DNA of 64,000 bases from Maribacter sp. HTCC2170 (GCF_000153165.2 NC_014472.1:2662001-2726000), one strand, 5' to 3'; shown: positions 9,333 to 18,931, counted from the first letter of the stretch. A program made the numbers and translations. Notes: generated by a model not told the origin, from the sequence alone.

Positions 9333-10370
9333 TCATTCTTTTATATAGTATTTTTTTCGTAACCAAAAAGAAACGCGTACCAATAAGATAAGTGCTGGTA
9401 CTTCTACTAAAGGGCCTATTACACCGGCAAAGGCCTGCCCAGAATTTAAACCAAAAACCGCTATGGCAACTGCAATGGCCAATTCAAAATTGTTTCCTGC
9501 AGCAGTAAATGATATAGCAGCGTTTTTGTCATAATTAGCGCCCATTGCTTTGCTGACGAAAAAACCAATAAAGAACATAATTGCAAAATATACCAACAAT
9601 GGTATTGCAATTATCAATACATCAAAAGGTATTTCAACAATCAATTCACCCTTTAAAGAAAACATGATTACAATCGTGAACAAAAGAGCAATCAAAGTCA
9701 TAGGTGAAATTGTTGGAATGAACTTGGTGGAATACCATTCTTCACCCTTAAGTTTTACTAAAATGGTTCTGGATAATATGCCTAACAGAAAAGGAATGCC
9801 CAAATAAATGGCAACACTTTCAGCAATTGTCCCTATTGAGATATCGACAATAGCACCTTCGAAACCAAAATAGGGTGGAAGAACCGTGATAAAAATCCAT
9901 GCATAAAAACTATAGGCAAAAACTTGGAATATACTGTTCAAAGCTACTAATCCGGCCCCATATTCGCTGCTTCCTTCCGCAAGGTCGTTCCATACCAAAA
10001 CCATGGCAATACAACGTGCAAGACCAATTAGAATCAACCCTACCATGTATTCAGGGTAATCCCGCAAAAATGTAATAGCCAATAAAAACATTAAGACCGG
10101 ACCAATTATCCAATTGAGAATCAGTGAAATTGATAGGATTTTTGTGTTTTGAAAGACTTTTGGTAATAGGGCATAATTTACCTTTGCCAAAGGTGGGTAC
10201 ATCATTAATATCAACCCAATTGCAATGGGTAAGTTCGTTGTACCACTACTTAATGAATTGATGACCTTTGGAAATGACGGAATCGCGTACCCTATCAAAA
10301 CTCCTGCAGCCATGGCCAGAAAAATCCAAAGGGTCAGATAATTGTCTAAGAAGCTTAATTTTTTCTTCAT
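9333..10370 (-). CDS. arsB: Arsenite efflux transporter, ACR3 family
   Basis: 345 residues with about ten membrane helices, the usual ACR3 size. Recognisable ACR3 stretches are [11 protein letters not shown], the conserved Cys120 in [14 protein letters not shown], and [12 protein letters not shown] with its conserved Glu, both part of the arsenite pathway in this family. It exports As(III) across the inner membrane. It lies 3 bases downstream of the arsenate reductase gene on the same strand, so As(V) reduced there can be exported here. No ArsR-type repressor gene is present next to the pair. The symbol arsB is used loosely for ACR3; acr3 is equally correct. Confidence 0.93.
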   Translation of the reverse strand: MKKKLSFLDNYLTLWIFLAMAAGVLIGYAIPSFPKVINSLSSGTTNLPIAIGLILMMYPPLAKVNYALLPKVFQNTKILSISLILNWIIGPVLMFLLAITFLRDYPEYMVGLILIGLARCIAMVLVWNDLAEGSSEYGAGLVALNSIFQVFAYSFYAWIFITVLPPYFGFEGAIVDISIGTIAESVAIYLGIPFLLGILSRTILVKLKGEEWYSTKFIPTISPMTLIALLFTIVIMFSLKGELIVEIPFDVLIIAIPLLVYFAIMFFIGFFVSKAMGANYDKNAAISFTAAGNNFELAIAVAIAVFGLNSGQAFAGVIGPLVEVPALILLVRVSFWLRKKYYIKE

Positions 10371-10373
10371 GCT

Positions 10374-11003
10374 TTAAGCTAAATCAATTTGAGAAAACAC
10401 ATACACTAATTCGGTAGCAATTTGAATAGCTCTTTCTTTGTATTTTTCTTTTTGTAAAGGGGTATTGTCAAATGCCTTAGGATCTTCAAAGGTTACAGGT
10501 AGGCGTTGTTCAGCACCAGATACAAATGGACAACCGCTATCTGCTTCAGAGCAGGTCATTATTGCCAAAAACCCTGAACTTGGATTAAACTCGTCATTAA
10601 ATCTTTTTGAAAAACCAATGATAGGGTGTGCATTTTCGGCATATTTTATAGCATAGACGGGATTACTCCCTTCCGATAGGGCGGTAATTTTGAAACCTAA
10701 CCCAGTCAATGTTTGTGCAGCGACAGGATATAGGGCAGTAGCCTCGGTTCCTCCTGAATAGCACATTACATTTGGAATATTCATATGACAGGACAAAGCC
10801 TGTGCCCATACTTGGGACAAATGGCTACGACGTGAGTTATGGGTGCAAATGAAATTTAGACGAATTTCCTTTTTGGACTTTACCTTTCCTTGAATATATT
10901 CTATGAATGGTTTTAAAACTACTTTTCTTTCATCTGGGATGCTTTCAGTTTCTAAACTGTCAATAACATCTTTGATGTCCTTGAAGACTTCAGTTGTGTT
11001 CAT
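10374..11003 (-). CDS. arsC: Arsenate reductase, low-molecular-weight phosphatase type
   Basis: The ATG at 11003 (209 residues) is chosen; a TTG 45 bases further upstream is in frame but adds only a basic tail. The P-loop CX5R of the low-molecular-weight tyrosine phosphatase fold is CTHNSRRS, with Cys53 as nucleophile. Later TCSEADSGCPFV resembles the second and third redox cysteines of thioredoxin-coupled ArsC (pI258 type), followed by the usual F.DP segment. It should reduce arsenate to arsenite in the cytoplasm. The gene abuts arsB/acr3 (3 bases apart), giving a two-gene arsenic resistance unit. An N-terminal helical extension of about 45 residues precedes the phosphatase fold. Confidence 0.88.
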   Translation of the reverse strand: MNTTEVFKDIKDVIDSLETESIPDERKVVLKPFIEYIQGKVKSKKEIRLNFICTHNSRRSHLSQVWAQALSCHMNIPNVMCYSGGTEATALYPVAAQTLTGLGFKITALSEGSNPVYAIKYAENAHPIIGFSKRFNDEFNPSSGFLAIMTCSEADSGCPFVSGAEQRLPVTFEDPKAFDNTPLQKEKYKERAIQIATELVYVFSQIDLA

Positions 11004-11339
11004 TTTCTTTTCTGCTTTGACAAATGATGGTTTTACTATTCGGTACAATCGTAATTAAGGATGATTAAAAACATTGTTACAGCGAATTTAATCTTGTTTT
11101 GTGCATATTGCAATAATCCAATTGAAAGGTTTTATTTAAACTTAAAATACTTCGTTAATTATCATTGCTTCCGAATCAATTCTCAAGGATTAAATTATTT
11201 TTTGCATCTTTGCTTTATCATGAAGTAAGCGAATTATGTTATTTATAGATGTTTTGGCGATAGTGGCCAGGAAGTAATCGACTAAAAGTCGTACTTCTTG
11301 CAACATCTTTTTTCTTCTTTCCAACATAATTCAATAAAA
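11004..11339. other. Divergent intergenic region between arsC and the MATE gene
   Basis: 336 bases, AT-rich, without a credible gene. It must hold the promoters of both flanking genes. The only box resembling the Bacteroidota -7 element is CATCTTTG at 11205-11212 (one mismatch), without a well-placed TTG. I found no clear ArsR-type palindrome and no RNA gene. Confidence 0.4.
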
Positions 11340-12749
11340 ATGACAACTCAAAATAAACTTACGCTTAAACAACTTTTCAATTATTTCATAATTGCCGTTA
11401 CTGGTAAAGAAACCGAATTCACATCAGGTAGTATTCGCAAGGCGATATTTATGCTCTCCATTCCCATGATTTTGGAAATGATGATGGAATCCATTTTTGC
11501 AATTGTAGACATTGCCTATGTATCTCAAGTCAGTGTAAATGCTGTGGCAACAATTGGCCTAACAGAATCTGTAATCACCCTTGTATATGCCGTGGCCATT
11601 GGGTTAAGTATGGCGGCAACTGCCGTAGTTGCTCGTAGAATAGGGGAGAAGGATATAAAAGGTGCAAGAGAATCCGCAGTGCAGGCCATTCTTCTGGGTA
11701 TTGTTGTTGCACTTATAGTAGGGGTTATAGGTTTTCTTTATGCAAAGGAGATTCTTGCCCTAATGGGAGCCGAACAAGACTTGATCAATGAAGGGTATGG
11801 CTATACCCAATTGCTTATTGGCGGGAACATTACCATACTTTTATTGTTCTTGATAAACGCTATTTTTAGAGGAGCCGGTGATGCTTCAATCGCTATGTGG
11901 ACATTGGTACTTTCGAATGGCCTCAATATTATTCTAGATCCCATTTTTATTTTTGGATGGGGCCCTATTCCTGAATACGGAGTTATGGGCGCGGCCATTG
12001 CTACAAATATTGGTCGTGGAACGGCGGTGTTATTTCAATTGGGAATCCTATTCTTTGGATGGAGCCGAATTAAAATAGGTCTAAAAGATGTTGTAGTTCG
12101 AATTTCTACGATGATCAATTTGATTAAGGTCTCAATGGGAGGTATAGCACAGTTCTTAATTGGAACATCCAGTTGGGTATTTTTAATGCGTATGATGTCC
12201 GAATTTGGAAGTGAAGTACTTGCAGGCTATACAATTGCAATCAGAGTAATGCTTTTTACTTTGATGCCTTCATGGGGAATGAGTAATGCAGCAGCAACAT
12301 TAGTCGGTCAAAATTTAGGGGCCAAGCAACCAGAAAGAGCAGAAATTTCGGTTTGGAAAACAGGTAAATACAATGCTTATTTTATGGCTATTGTCTCAGT
12401 GATATATTTGCTTTTTGCCCATGATATAGTAGGTTGGTTCAATGATAACCCGGTAGTTGTAGAAAATGGCGGACTCTGTCTTCAGATAATTGCTGCGGGT
12501 TATATTTTCTACGCATACGGTATGGTTGTTACACAGGCTTTTAATGGTTCTGGAGATACCAAAACTCCAACCAAAATAAATCTAATCGCTTTTTGGATGT
12601 TTCAGCTACCGTTTGCCTATTTGGCGGCCATTACTTTTAAAATGGGTGCACTGGGCGTATTCCTGGCCATTACTTTGGCTGAGGTCTTGCTTGCAGTAAT
12701 CGCAATCGTATGGTTCAAAAAAGGAAATTGGAAAAGAGTTCAAGTATAA
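11340..12749 (+). CDS. MATE family efflux transporter
   Basis: ATG at 11340 is preferred over an upstream in-frame TTG at 11298; it is preceded by an A-rich tract and gives 469 residues, normal for MATE. There are twelve predicted membrane helices in two related halves, with MATE-like stretches such as SIPMILEMMMESIFAIVDIAYVS in the first helix and NAIFRGAGDASIAMW and QAFNGSGDTKTPTKIN in equivalent positions of each half. MATE proteins export cationic drugs or metabolites using sodium or proton gradients. The substrate cannot be told. Position beside the arsenic pair may be coincidence. Confidence 0.88.
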   Translation: MTTQNKLTLKQLFNYFIIAVTGKETEFTSGSIRKAIFMLSIPMILEMMMESIFAIVDIAYVSQVSVNAVATIGLTESVITLVYAVAIGLSMAATAVVARRIGEKDIKGARESAVQAILLGIVVALIVGVIGFLYAKEILALMGAEQDLINEGYGYTQLLIGGNITILLLFLINAIFRGAGDASIAMWTLVLSNGLNIILDPIFIFGWGPIPEYGVMGAAIATNIGRGTAVLFQLGILFFGWSRIKIGLKDVVVRISTMINLIKVSMGGIAQFLIGTSSWVFLMRMMSEFGSEVLAGYTIAIRVMLFTLMPSWGMSNAAATLVGQNLGAKQPERAEISVWKTGKYNAYFMAIVSVIYLLFAHDIVGWFNDNPVVVENGGLCLQIIAAGYIFYAYGMVVTQAFNGSGDTKTPTKINLIAFWMFQLPFAYLAAITFKMGALGVFLAITLAEVLLAVIAIVWFKKGNWKRVQV

Positions 12750-12800
12750 TGAATAATGTTCTTTCCAAATACAAGCAAGCCATTTGGCAATATGATTAAT

Positions 12801-12832
12801 TTGTTTATTGGAATTTCATAACTTTAACTTTC
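12801..12832 (+). promoter_or_regulatory. Candidate promoter of the PLP enzyme gene
   Basis: TTG at 12801-12803, then 21 bases, then TAACTTTC at 12825-12832, one mismatch from the Bacteroidota -7 consensus TAnnTTTG. An alternative -7, TAACTTTA at 12819-12826, overlaps it. The short leader would contain no riboswitch. Confidence 0.35.
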
Positions 12833-12847
12833 ATTAAAAACCAGATA

Positions 12848-14023
12848 ATGGGCAAGAGTAACAAAGGGGTTAACACAATTTGCACCCATGTGGGTGAAAT
12901 ACATGATGAACAGTTCAAAGGAGCTATTTCTCCTTTGTACATGAGTACTTCCTATGCCTTTGAGGATGTAGACGTAAAGCGCTATCCGCGATACTTCAAT
13001 ACACCAAACCAAGTTGCGTTATCCCAAAAAATTGCAGCTTTGGAACATGCAGAGGCAGCAATGATTTTCGGTAGTGGAATGGCGGCAATCAGTACGGCCT
13101 TGCTTGCTTTTTTACAGGCTGGGGATCATATTGTTTTACAGAAAGCGCTTTATGGGGGAACCTATAATTTTGTAAATGAGGAGTTTTCGAAATATGGAAT
13201 TGAATTTTCCTTTACCGAAGGATTGGAACCTCAGGACTTTGAATCCAAGATAAAGGATAATACCAAAGTTATTTTTGTTGAAACACCGTCAAATCCGTTA
13301 CTAACAATAACAGATTTGGCTGCTATTGGCAAAATTGCAAAAAAGCATGGACTCGTTTCTATGATAGATAATACGTTTGCTAGTCCGGTCAATCAAAACC
13401 CTCTTGACTTTGGTATTGAGATCGTCATTCATAGTGCCACTAAATACATGGGGGGACATTCTGATATCTGTGCCGGCGCAGTGGCATCCACAGCAGAAAA
13501 TATGGAACGTATTTTTCATTTGGCCAAAAATTTGGGCGGTAGTTTAAGTGACTATACCGTTTGGCTTTTGGAACGCAGTATAAAGACAATGGGCATTAGG
13601 GTAAAAGCACAAAATGCAAATGCCCAATATTTGGCAGAATATTTAGACGCACATCAGGAAATAGACCGTGTTTATTATCCTGGATTACCAAATCATCCTG
13701 GACATGATTTGGCTAAAGCCCAAATGAAGGGGTTTGGAGGAATGATGTCTTTTGAGTTGGATAAAAGTTATGACGCTTCTGAATTTCAAAAGGCATTGAG
13801 TTTGATAAAGCCTTCAATGAGTTTGGCAGGTGTTGAAAGTACCGTCCTGTCGCCCACATTGGCTTCCCATGCCTTAATGAGCCCGGAAGAACGAAAAAAT
13901 CAAGGAATAGCCGATGGGTTGATTCGGTTTTCAGTTGGAATTGAGGAGGCTGAAGATTTGATTGCTGATATTGAACAAGCTTTGGAAAAAGTAAGGAATA
14001 GTTCTATGGTTTCGACAGATTGA
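12848..14023 (+). CDS. Trans-sulfuration PLP enzyme (cystathionine gamma-synthase/lyase or methionine gamma-lyase family)
   Basis: 391 residues, full length for the Cys/Met metabolism PLP family. PLP Lys199 lies in HSATKYMGGHSD; the family motifs SGMAAISTALLA, VETPSNPLL and DNTFASP are all present, and GVESTVLSPTLASHA matches the C-terminal signature. These enzymes make or break C-S bonds of cystathionine, homocysteine or methionine; members of the family cannot be told apart reliably by eye, so the exact reaction is left open. The bacillithiol gene bshB1 follows 63 bases downstream on the same strand, which fits a role in cysteine supply, by inference only. Confidence 0.85.
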   Translation: MGKSNKGVNTICTHVGEIHDEQFKGAISPLYMSTSYAFEDVDVKRYPRYFNTPNQVALSQKIAALEHAEAAMIFGSGMAAISTALLAFLQAGDHIVLQKALYGGTYNFVNEEFSKYGIEFSFTEGLEPQDFESKIKDNTKVIFVETPSNPLLTITDLAAIGKIAKKHGLVSMIDNTFASPVNQNPLDFGIEIVIHSATKYMGGHSDICAGAVASTAENMERIFHLAKNLGGSLSDYTVWLLERSIKTMGIRVKAQNANAQYLAEYLDAHQEIDRVYYPGLPNHPGHDLAKAQMKGFGGMMSFELDKSYDASEFQKALSLIKPSMSLAGVESTVLSPTLASHALMSPEERKNQGIADGLIRFSVGIEEAEDLIADIEQALEKVRNSSMVSTD

Positions 14024-14086
14024 TTCATTAAAAATAAATGAGTATTCATTCCCATGTTTTGGGAATTATTAAATAGAAAATAGTAA

Positions 14087-14809
14087 ATGAAACTGGATAT
14101 ATTGGTTTTTGGGGCACACCCAGATGATGCTGAGCTTGGAGCTGGAGCAACTATTGCAAAAGAAGTGGCAGAAGGTAAAAAAGTTGGTATTGTTGATTTA
14201 ACAAGAGGAGAGCTCGGAACGAGAGGTTCTGCTGAAATTCGAGATGAGGAAGCTAAAAAAGCTGCTAAGATTTTAGGAGTAGCCGTTAGAGAAAATTTGG
14301 AATTTGCAGATGGATTTTTTACAAATGACAGGCCTCATCAAATGGCGATTATTCGTATGCTAAGAAAATATCAACCAGAAATTGTATTATGCAATGCAGT
14401 TGATGATAGGCATATAGACCATCCAAAGGGCAGTAAACTTGTAAGTGACGCCTGTTTTTTAAGTGGCTTAATGAAGATTGATACTAAAATGGAAGGTGAT
14501 GATAACTGGCAGGAACCATGGCGTCCTAAGCAAGTTTATCACTACATACAATGGAAAAATTTAGAGCCTGATTTTGTAGTTGATGTATCTGGATTTATTG
14601 AAAAGAAAATAGAATCAATTTTAGCATATTCATCTCAATTTCATGACCCTAAAAGTCAGGAACCTGAAACGCCTATCAGTAGTAAGAATTTCTTGGACAG
14701 TGTCAATTATAGGGCAAGGGATTTAGGCAGGTTGATAGGAGTGCAGCATGCAGAAGGTTTTACCGTGGAGCGCTTTCTTGGAGTTAATAATTTAAGCAGT
14801 TTGATTTAG
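14087..14809 (+). CDS. bshB1: Bacillithiol biosynthesis deacetylase BshB1
   Basis: 240 residues of the LmbE/PIG-L zinc deacetylase family. The N-terminal AHPDDAELG motif supplies metal ligands and the catalytic Asp (residues 10-18), and DDRHIDHPKG near 112 supplies the third His. LTRGELGTRGSAEIRDEEA and the ending VQHAEGFTVERF are characteristic of BshB1. It removes the acetyl group from GlcNAc-malate in the second step of bacillithiol synthesis; bshA and bshC are not in this window. The stop codon overlaps the convergent stop of the histidine kinase gene by 4 bases. Confidence 0.9.
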   Translation: MKLDILVFGAHPDDAELGAGATIAKEVAEGKKVGIVDLTRGELGTRGSAEIRDEEAKKAAKILGVAVRENLEFADGFFTNDRPHQMAIIRMLRKYQPEIVLCNAVDDRHIDHPKGSKLVSDACFLSGLMKIDTKMEGDDNWQEPWRPKQVYHYIQWKNLEPDFVVDVSGFIEKKIESILAYSSQFHDPKSQEPETPISSKNFLDSVNYRARDLGRLIGVQHAEGFTVERFLGVNNLSSLI

Positions 14810-16854
14810 CCGGCTTTCTGAAACTTATTGTTCACTTTTGGTAGGGTAAAATAAAAGCATGAGCCGTTTTCCATAAAGCTCTCAACCCATATTTTGCCGT
14901 TGTTCTTTTCAACCATTTCTTTACACAGGGACAATCCTAATCCAGTACCTTTTTCATCATTGGTTCCATATGTGGTTACATTGGAGTTTTTATTGAATAT
15001 TTTCTTTTGAGTTTCGATATCAATTCCAACACCTGTATCTCGAACTGAGACTTCCCAATTACTACTTCTTTCAATGGCGTCAATAGTAATAAGTCCTTTT
15101 TCAGGAGTAAATTTGATGGCATTGCTCATTAAATTTCTAATAACTATATCAATTTGATCATTGTCAGACCAGGTCAGCGTTTTAGTAGTCAATTTATTCA
15201 CGATATTAATAGACTTGACTTTGGCCGTTTCATCAAGTAAATTGATGTTTTCATTCACCAAGCTTTCCAAGGATACAATACCTGGCTTGGTGACAGATCC
15301 ATTCATTTGGGTTCTACCCCAAGATAATAAGTTGTTTAGGGTAAATGAAATATGGTCAATGTCCGCACCTAATTTGGGGATAAATTGTAAAAATTCCTTG
15401 CCATCGATTTCTCCTCCTCTATAGAGTTTTAAAAGACCTTGAAATGCGGCAATTGGTCCTCTAAGGTCATGCCCTATTATTGAGAATAGCTTATCCTTGG
15501 TTTCATTTATGTCTCTTAATTCTTTTTCATTCTTTACCAACTCAGCCGTTTTATCATAAAGTTCAGTATTGAGTCTTTTTTGGATTTTTTCATTTCTTCG
15601 AACAATCAATGTGACAATCAAGAATATTACAAGAATGAACAATGCTGCATAAATGTATCTTTTTTGGCTGGCAAGAGCCTTGGCGTTCTCTGCCATTAGA
15701 CTTTCCTTTTGTCTTTCATACTCCAACTTGGTCACCAGCATAGTCAGATTCTTCTCATTTTTATTCGCCGATAAAGTATCATTCAATGTTTGATAAATCT
15801 CATGATAGGCCAAAGCTGAATCAAAATCACCTTTATTTTTCTTTAATTTATACAGAATGAATGAGCTTCTTTGCGTTTCTTCATGAAATTTTATTTTTTT
15901 GGATATGTCATATGCTCTTAAAGCATATTGTTCAGAGAGGCTATCTTTTTCCTTACCGAAATAGGCTTCTGAAAGGCCATTCAACAACGAAGTCTCTCCT
16001 CTGTCATCTTCAAGGTTTTTATGGATCATTTCGCTTTGTTTGTACCAAAAAAGAGCCCATTTATAGTCTTTCTCTTTTAAATATGTCTTGCCTTTTATTT
16101 CATAAGCATAGGCAAGCCAATCCATTTTTTTGTGTTTTTCAAAGGTTGTTATACTGCTGTTTATATTGAACATTGCATACTCCAAATTGCCCATATCGGC
16201 ATAAACGGAAGCCATGTTGCTCATTGTCTCCGCTGCGTAAATTTCATTACCTATCTTCTTGTTTATTTTTTTTACTGTTTTGAAAAACTCAATGGCCTGA
16301 TTAAAATCTTTCTGAGCGGCATATAAATTAGCAATGTTTTCATTGACTATTGACAGCATGGTCAAATTGTCTATTTGAGTAGCTATTTCAATGCATTCCA
16401 AATATCCACTAAGAGCTTCTGCATAATCACCCTTAAAGTCATAAGCCCCTGCAATACTGTTTAGAATAGTAAGGGTTAAATGCTTATTCTCTAGTTGTTT
16501 TGTAGCATTCAATGCTTTTTGGTAATTCTTTATAGCTTGATCATAATCACCTTTATCTGAATAGAAATTTCCGATACCAACCAAAGATTCGCCCATGGTA
16601 TGACCATTGCCAATGTCGACACTCAATTTATAGGCTTCTTGTGAAAGTGCTAATAGACTATCCGTCTTATAATAACGTAACTCGGAGCCTAAATTGTTCA
16701 ATAGGCTTATGAAAGTACTATCCTTTGGGCTAAACCCTTGTTCGGAGCGCTGTTTCTTAATTTGATACTCAAGACTATCCCTACGGGCTAGTTGAGCACA
16801 GATTTGGTTGAATCCAAACACTAATATAATTAGTAATAAAAGGGACCTTTTCAA
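14806..16854 (-). CDS. TPR-containing sensor histidine kinase
   Basis: 682 residues. A signal peptide (1-20) leads to a periplasmic array of tetratricopeptide repeats from about 60 to 360 (for example NFYSDKGDYDQAIKNYQKAL and GAYDFKGDYAEALSGYLECI), a coiled segment, one membrane helix at about 399-419, then a cytoplasmic kinase. The dimerisation/phosphoacceptor helix has SIIGHDLRGP with His462, and the ATPase domain has the N box (RNLMSNAIKFT), the G1 box (DTGVGID) and the G2 box (GTGLGLSLCKEM). No response regulator is adjacent, so it is an orphan kinase here. This architecture is common in Bacteroidota; the signal sensed is unknown. Confidence 0.9.
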   Translation of the reverse strand: MKRSLLLLIILVFGFNQICAQLARRDSLEYQIKKQRSEQGFSPKDSTFISLLNNLGSELRYYKTDSLLALSQEAYKLSVDIGNGHTMGESLVGIGNFYSDKGDYDQAIKNYQKALNATKQLENKHLTLTILNSIAGAYDFKGDYAEALSGYLECIEIATQIDNLTMLSIVNENIANLYAAQKDFNQAIEFFKTVKKINKKIGNEIYAAETMSNMASVYADMGNLEYAMFNINSSITTFEKHKKMDWLAYAYEIKGKTYLKEKDYKWALFWYKQSEMIHKNLEDDRGETSLLNGLSEAYFGKEKDSLSEQYALRAYDISKKIKFHEETQRSSFILYKLKKNKGDFDSALAYHEIYQTLNDTLSANKNEKNLTMLVTKLEYERQKESLMAENAKALASQKRYIYAALFILVIFLIVTLIVRRNEKIQKRLNTELYDKTAELVKNEKELRDINETKDKLFSIIGHDLRGPIAAFQGLLKLYRGGEIDGKEFLQFIPKLGADIDHISFTLNNLLSWGRTQMNGSVTKPGIVSLESLVNENINLLDETAKVKSINIVNKLTTKTLTWSDNDQIDIVIRNLMSNAIKFTPEKGLITIDAIERSSNWEVSVRDTGVGIDIETQKKIFNKNSNVTTYGTNDEKGTGLGLSLCKEMVEKNNGKIWVESFMENGSCFYFTLPKVNNKFQKAG

Positions 16855-17158
16855 TTTGGGTTTGGGTTTATTTTATCTTCTGTTTAAACAGTTTTGGATT
16901 TAAAACACATAGAATGTTCAAAAAGTAAAAATAAATGTCCAATATTCGGATTAAAAAGAAATGTTGTGAAACGCCATTTTTTGTGTGTTACATCTATAAA
17001 AGTCTGCATTTGGTCGATGATTTCGCTACTTAGTAAATCTTCAATGGGCGTTTTGTAAAGGGACGTATAAATAGGCTTTGATTTTTATGTAAAAAATATA
17101 CTTCGTTTTAGTTGGAAAGATCAGTGAAAAAAAATTAACTTTGCCACCGCTTACAAAT
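16855..17158. other. Intergenic region between the kinase gene and tRNA-His
   Basis: About 300 AT-rich bases with no credible gene. The only recognisable element is the tRNA promoter at its right end. The kinase promoter must be near its left end but I could not point to a clear box. Confidence 0.4.
17112..17143 (+). promoter_or_regulatory. Promoter of tRNA-His
   Basis: TTG at 17112-17114, a 21-base spacer, and a perfect Bacteroidota -7 box TAACTTTG at 17136-17143. The expected start of transcription, about 7 bases later, leaves a short leader of roughly 9 bases before the tRNA. Confidence 0.65.
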
Positions 17159-17159
17159 G

Positions 17160-17233
17160 GTGGTTGTAGCTCAGTTGGTTAGAGCATCGGTTTGTGGTAC
17201 CGAGGGTCGCGGGTTCGAATCCCGTCTTCCACC
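17160..17233 (+). tRNA. tRNA-His (anticodon GTG)
   Basis: The cloverleaf is legible: D stem GCTC/GAGC, anticodon stem TCGGT/ACCGA around loop TTGTGGT with anticodon GTG, T arm GCGGG-TTCGAAT-CCCGT. A G at 17159 and the C at 17233 match the extra G-1:C73 pair that is specific to histidine tRNAs. CCA is not fully encoded. The acceptor stem as written has two U-U oppositions (positions 5-68 and 6-67). Confidence 0.95.
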
Positions 17234-17241
17234 CAAAAAGC

Positions 17242-17273
17242 AAAAGCCTTGTCAATTGACAAGGCTTTTTTTG
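17242..17273. terminator. Strong intrinsic terminator, perfect palindrome, probably bidirectional
   Basis: A 28-base perfect palindrome from 17242 to 17269 (arm core AAGCCTTGTCAA) is flanked by A on the left and T on the right. It can end the tRNA-His transcript on the plus strand and the M28 peptidase transcript on the minus strand. Confidence 0.85.
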
Positions 17274-17290
17274 TACGTTATAATTTTAAT

Positions 17291-18850
17291 TTACTTAGTT
17301 GACTTATCCACAATTACTTTCTGATCGCGATTGGCTATTTCCCAAGCAGTATGGAATATTAATCGAGATCTGTTTTCAAGTAAATCATAGTTTATTTTAT
17401 CGGCCGTATCACTTGGTCTATGATAGTCATCATGAGTACCATTAAAATAGAAGATAATCGGAATATTGTTCTTCGCAAAATTGTAGTGATCACTTCGGTA
17501 GTAAAAGCGATTAGGGTCGTTTTCATCATTGTAGGTATAATCCAGTTCAATGTTCGCATACTTTTTGTTCACGGCCTCTGAAAGATTATGCAAATCAGTA
17601 CTTAGTTTGTCTGACCCAATTAGATAAATGTAGTTTCTATCACCTTCGCGCTTAGGGTCAATCCTACCTATCATATCTATATTCAAATTGGCGACTGTTT
17701 GTTGCAAGGGGAAAATAGGATCATTGTCTGTATAGTATTTAGATCCTAAAAGTCCTTTTTCCTCTCCAGTAACATGAAGAAATACAATAGATCTTTTAGG
17801 CTTTTGACCAGCTTTTTCAGCTTGTTTAAAAGCTTCAGCAATTTCCAATAAGGCCACGGTACCAGACCCATCATCATCGGCACCATTGTTTATTTCTCCA
17901 TTCTTTGTTACCCCAATATGATCTAAATGGGAGGAGATTACAACGTATTCATTTGGTTTACTTGATCCTTCTATATAAGCAACTACATTTTCAGAATCAA
18001 CGTTATTACTCTCGGTTGAAAGATTTAAAATCAATTCTGTATCTAAAATTCTCGGTTCTTTTGTTTTTGTTATTTCGGGCATTATTGCCGTTCCGGTTTT
18101 GTTATTCAAAATAATATTGATGAAATCGGCATTGTTTGCTTTCACTGATAAATTTCCCGACCCCCTTTTTTTCATCCTATTAAAGTAGCTCTCGAATCTT
18201 CCAAAGTTACTTTGGTCAACATATATCATACCCAATCCACCATTATCAATTATGGCTTTGGTGCGCTTGCCTATGGCATCTGACATTGAGCTCCATTTAG
18301 ATTTTTTATTGGTTCCTGAAACTGTATATGTACCATCAGAATTTTTAGGCTCGCCAAACTTTACAAGTACTAGTTTTCCGTTGATATCTATGTTAGTGAA
18401 ATCGCTATAGTTTTCGTCTTCAATTCCGAAACCAGCATATACAATGTTACTAAATGTTCCTACGGCAGCGGAAAAAGCCAAAACGTCTACCCCTAAACCA
18501 TATGTTTCACCATTTATGACGATGGATCCTTCAGGGATTCCTTTGTACTCTAGAGGTACGTTTTGATAATAATCCCCATCACTTTTTGCAGAAGAAATAC
18601 CAAGGGCCATATATTCTTTTTTGATATATTCGGAAGCCATTTTTTGCCCTGGTTCACCCGTCTCACGCCCTTCATATTTATCAGAGGCATATTCAAACAA
18701 ATGCTCTTTTAATTCATCCTCAGTAATTGTTTTAGCAAATGTTACCGAAGGCTCTTCTTTTATACTATTCGAGGAATTTTCAGGAACAGCCTTCTGTGAA
18801 GAATTACAGGACATGGCCAAGGCAAGAAAAATAAGAAGTATGTTTTTCAT
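17291..18850 (-). CDS. M28 family zinc aminopeptidase, lipoprotein
   Basis: 519 residues. A lipoprotein signal ends in AMSC (Cys15), so the enzyme is probably anchored on the periplasmic or outer face. A protease-associated-like insert (about 100-260) precedes the M28 catalytic domain. Metal ligands of the co-catalytic zinc site are visible: SSHLDHIG (His), NNGADDDGSG (bridging Asp), TGEEKGLLGS (catalytic Glu and ligand Glu), NIDMIGR (Asp) and HDDYHRPSDT (His). It should release N-terminal amino acids from peptides. It ends 18 bases before the shared terminator with tRNA-His. Neighbours do not suggest a special substrate. Confidence 0.9.
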   Translation of the reverse strand: MKNILLIFLALAMSCNSSQKAVPENSSNSIKEEPSVTFAKTITEDELKEHLFEYASDKYEGRETGEPGQKMASEYIKKEYMALGISSAKSDGDYYQNVPLEYKGIPEGSIVINGETYGLGVDVLAFSAAVGTFSNIVYAGFGIEDENYSDFTNIDINGKLVLVKFGEPKNSDGTYTVSGTNKKSKWSSMSDAIGKRTKAIIDNGGLGMIYVDQSNFGRFESYFNRMKKRGSGNLSVKANNADFINIILNNKTGTAIMPEITKTKEPRILDTELILNLSTESNNVDSENVVAYIEGSSKPNEYVVISSHLDHIGVTKNGEINNGADDDGSGTVALLEIAEAFKQAEKAGQKPKRSIVFLHVTGEEKGLLGSKYYTDNDPIFPLQQTVANLNIDMIGRIDPKREGDRNYIYLIGSDKLSTDLHNLSEAVNKKYANIELDYTYNDENDPNRFYYRSDHYNFAKNNIPIIFYFNGTHDDYHRPSDTADKINYDLLENRSRLIFHTAWEIANRDQKVIVDKSTK

Positions 18851-18871
18851 TTATTATTTATTTATAACACT

Positions 18872-18879
18872 CAAAAATA
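18872..18879 (-). promoter_or_regulatory. Candidate -7 box of the M28 peptidase gene
   Basis: CAAAAATA on the plus strand reads TATTTTTG on the minus strand, a perfect TAnnTTTG, leaving a leader of about 15 bases. No TTG was found at the right distance. Confidence 0.35.
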
Positions 18880-18931
18880 GCGAAAAGAACGTTATTCTTT
18901 TTATACAGCTTAACCAAAGACAAAATCACCT

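Noticed and set aside
12750-12847. SAM riboswitch before the trans-sulfuration enzyme gene
   Set aside because: The gap is under 100 bases and I see no riboswitch-like helices; the predicted leader is shorter still.
14036-14071. Two small hairpins between the PLP enzyme gene and bshB1 as a terminator
   Set aside because: Stems are only 5 bp and no T-run follows.
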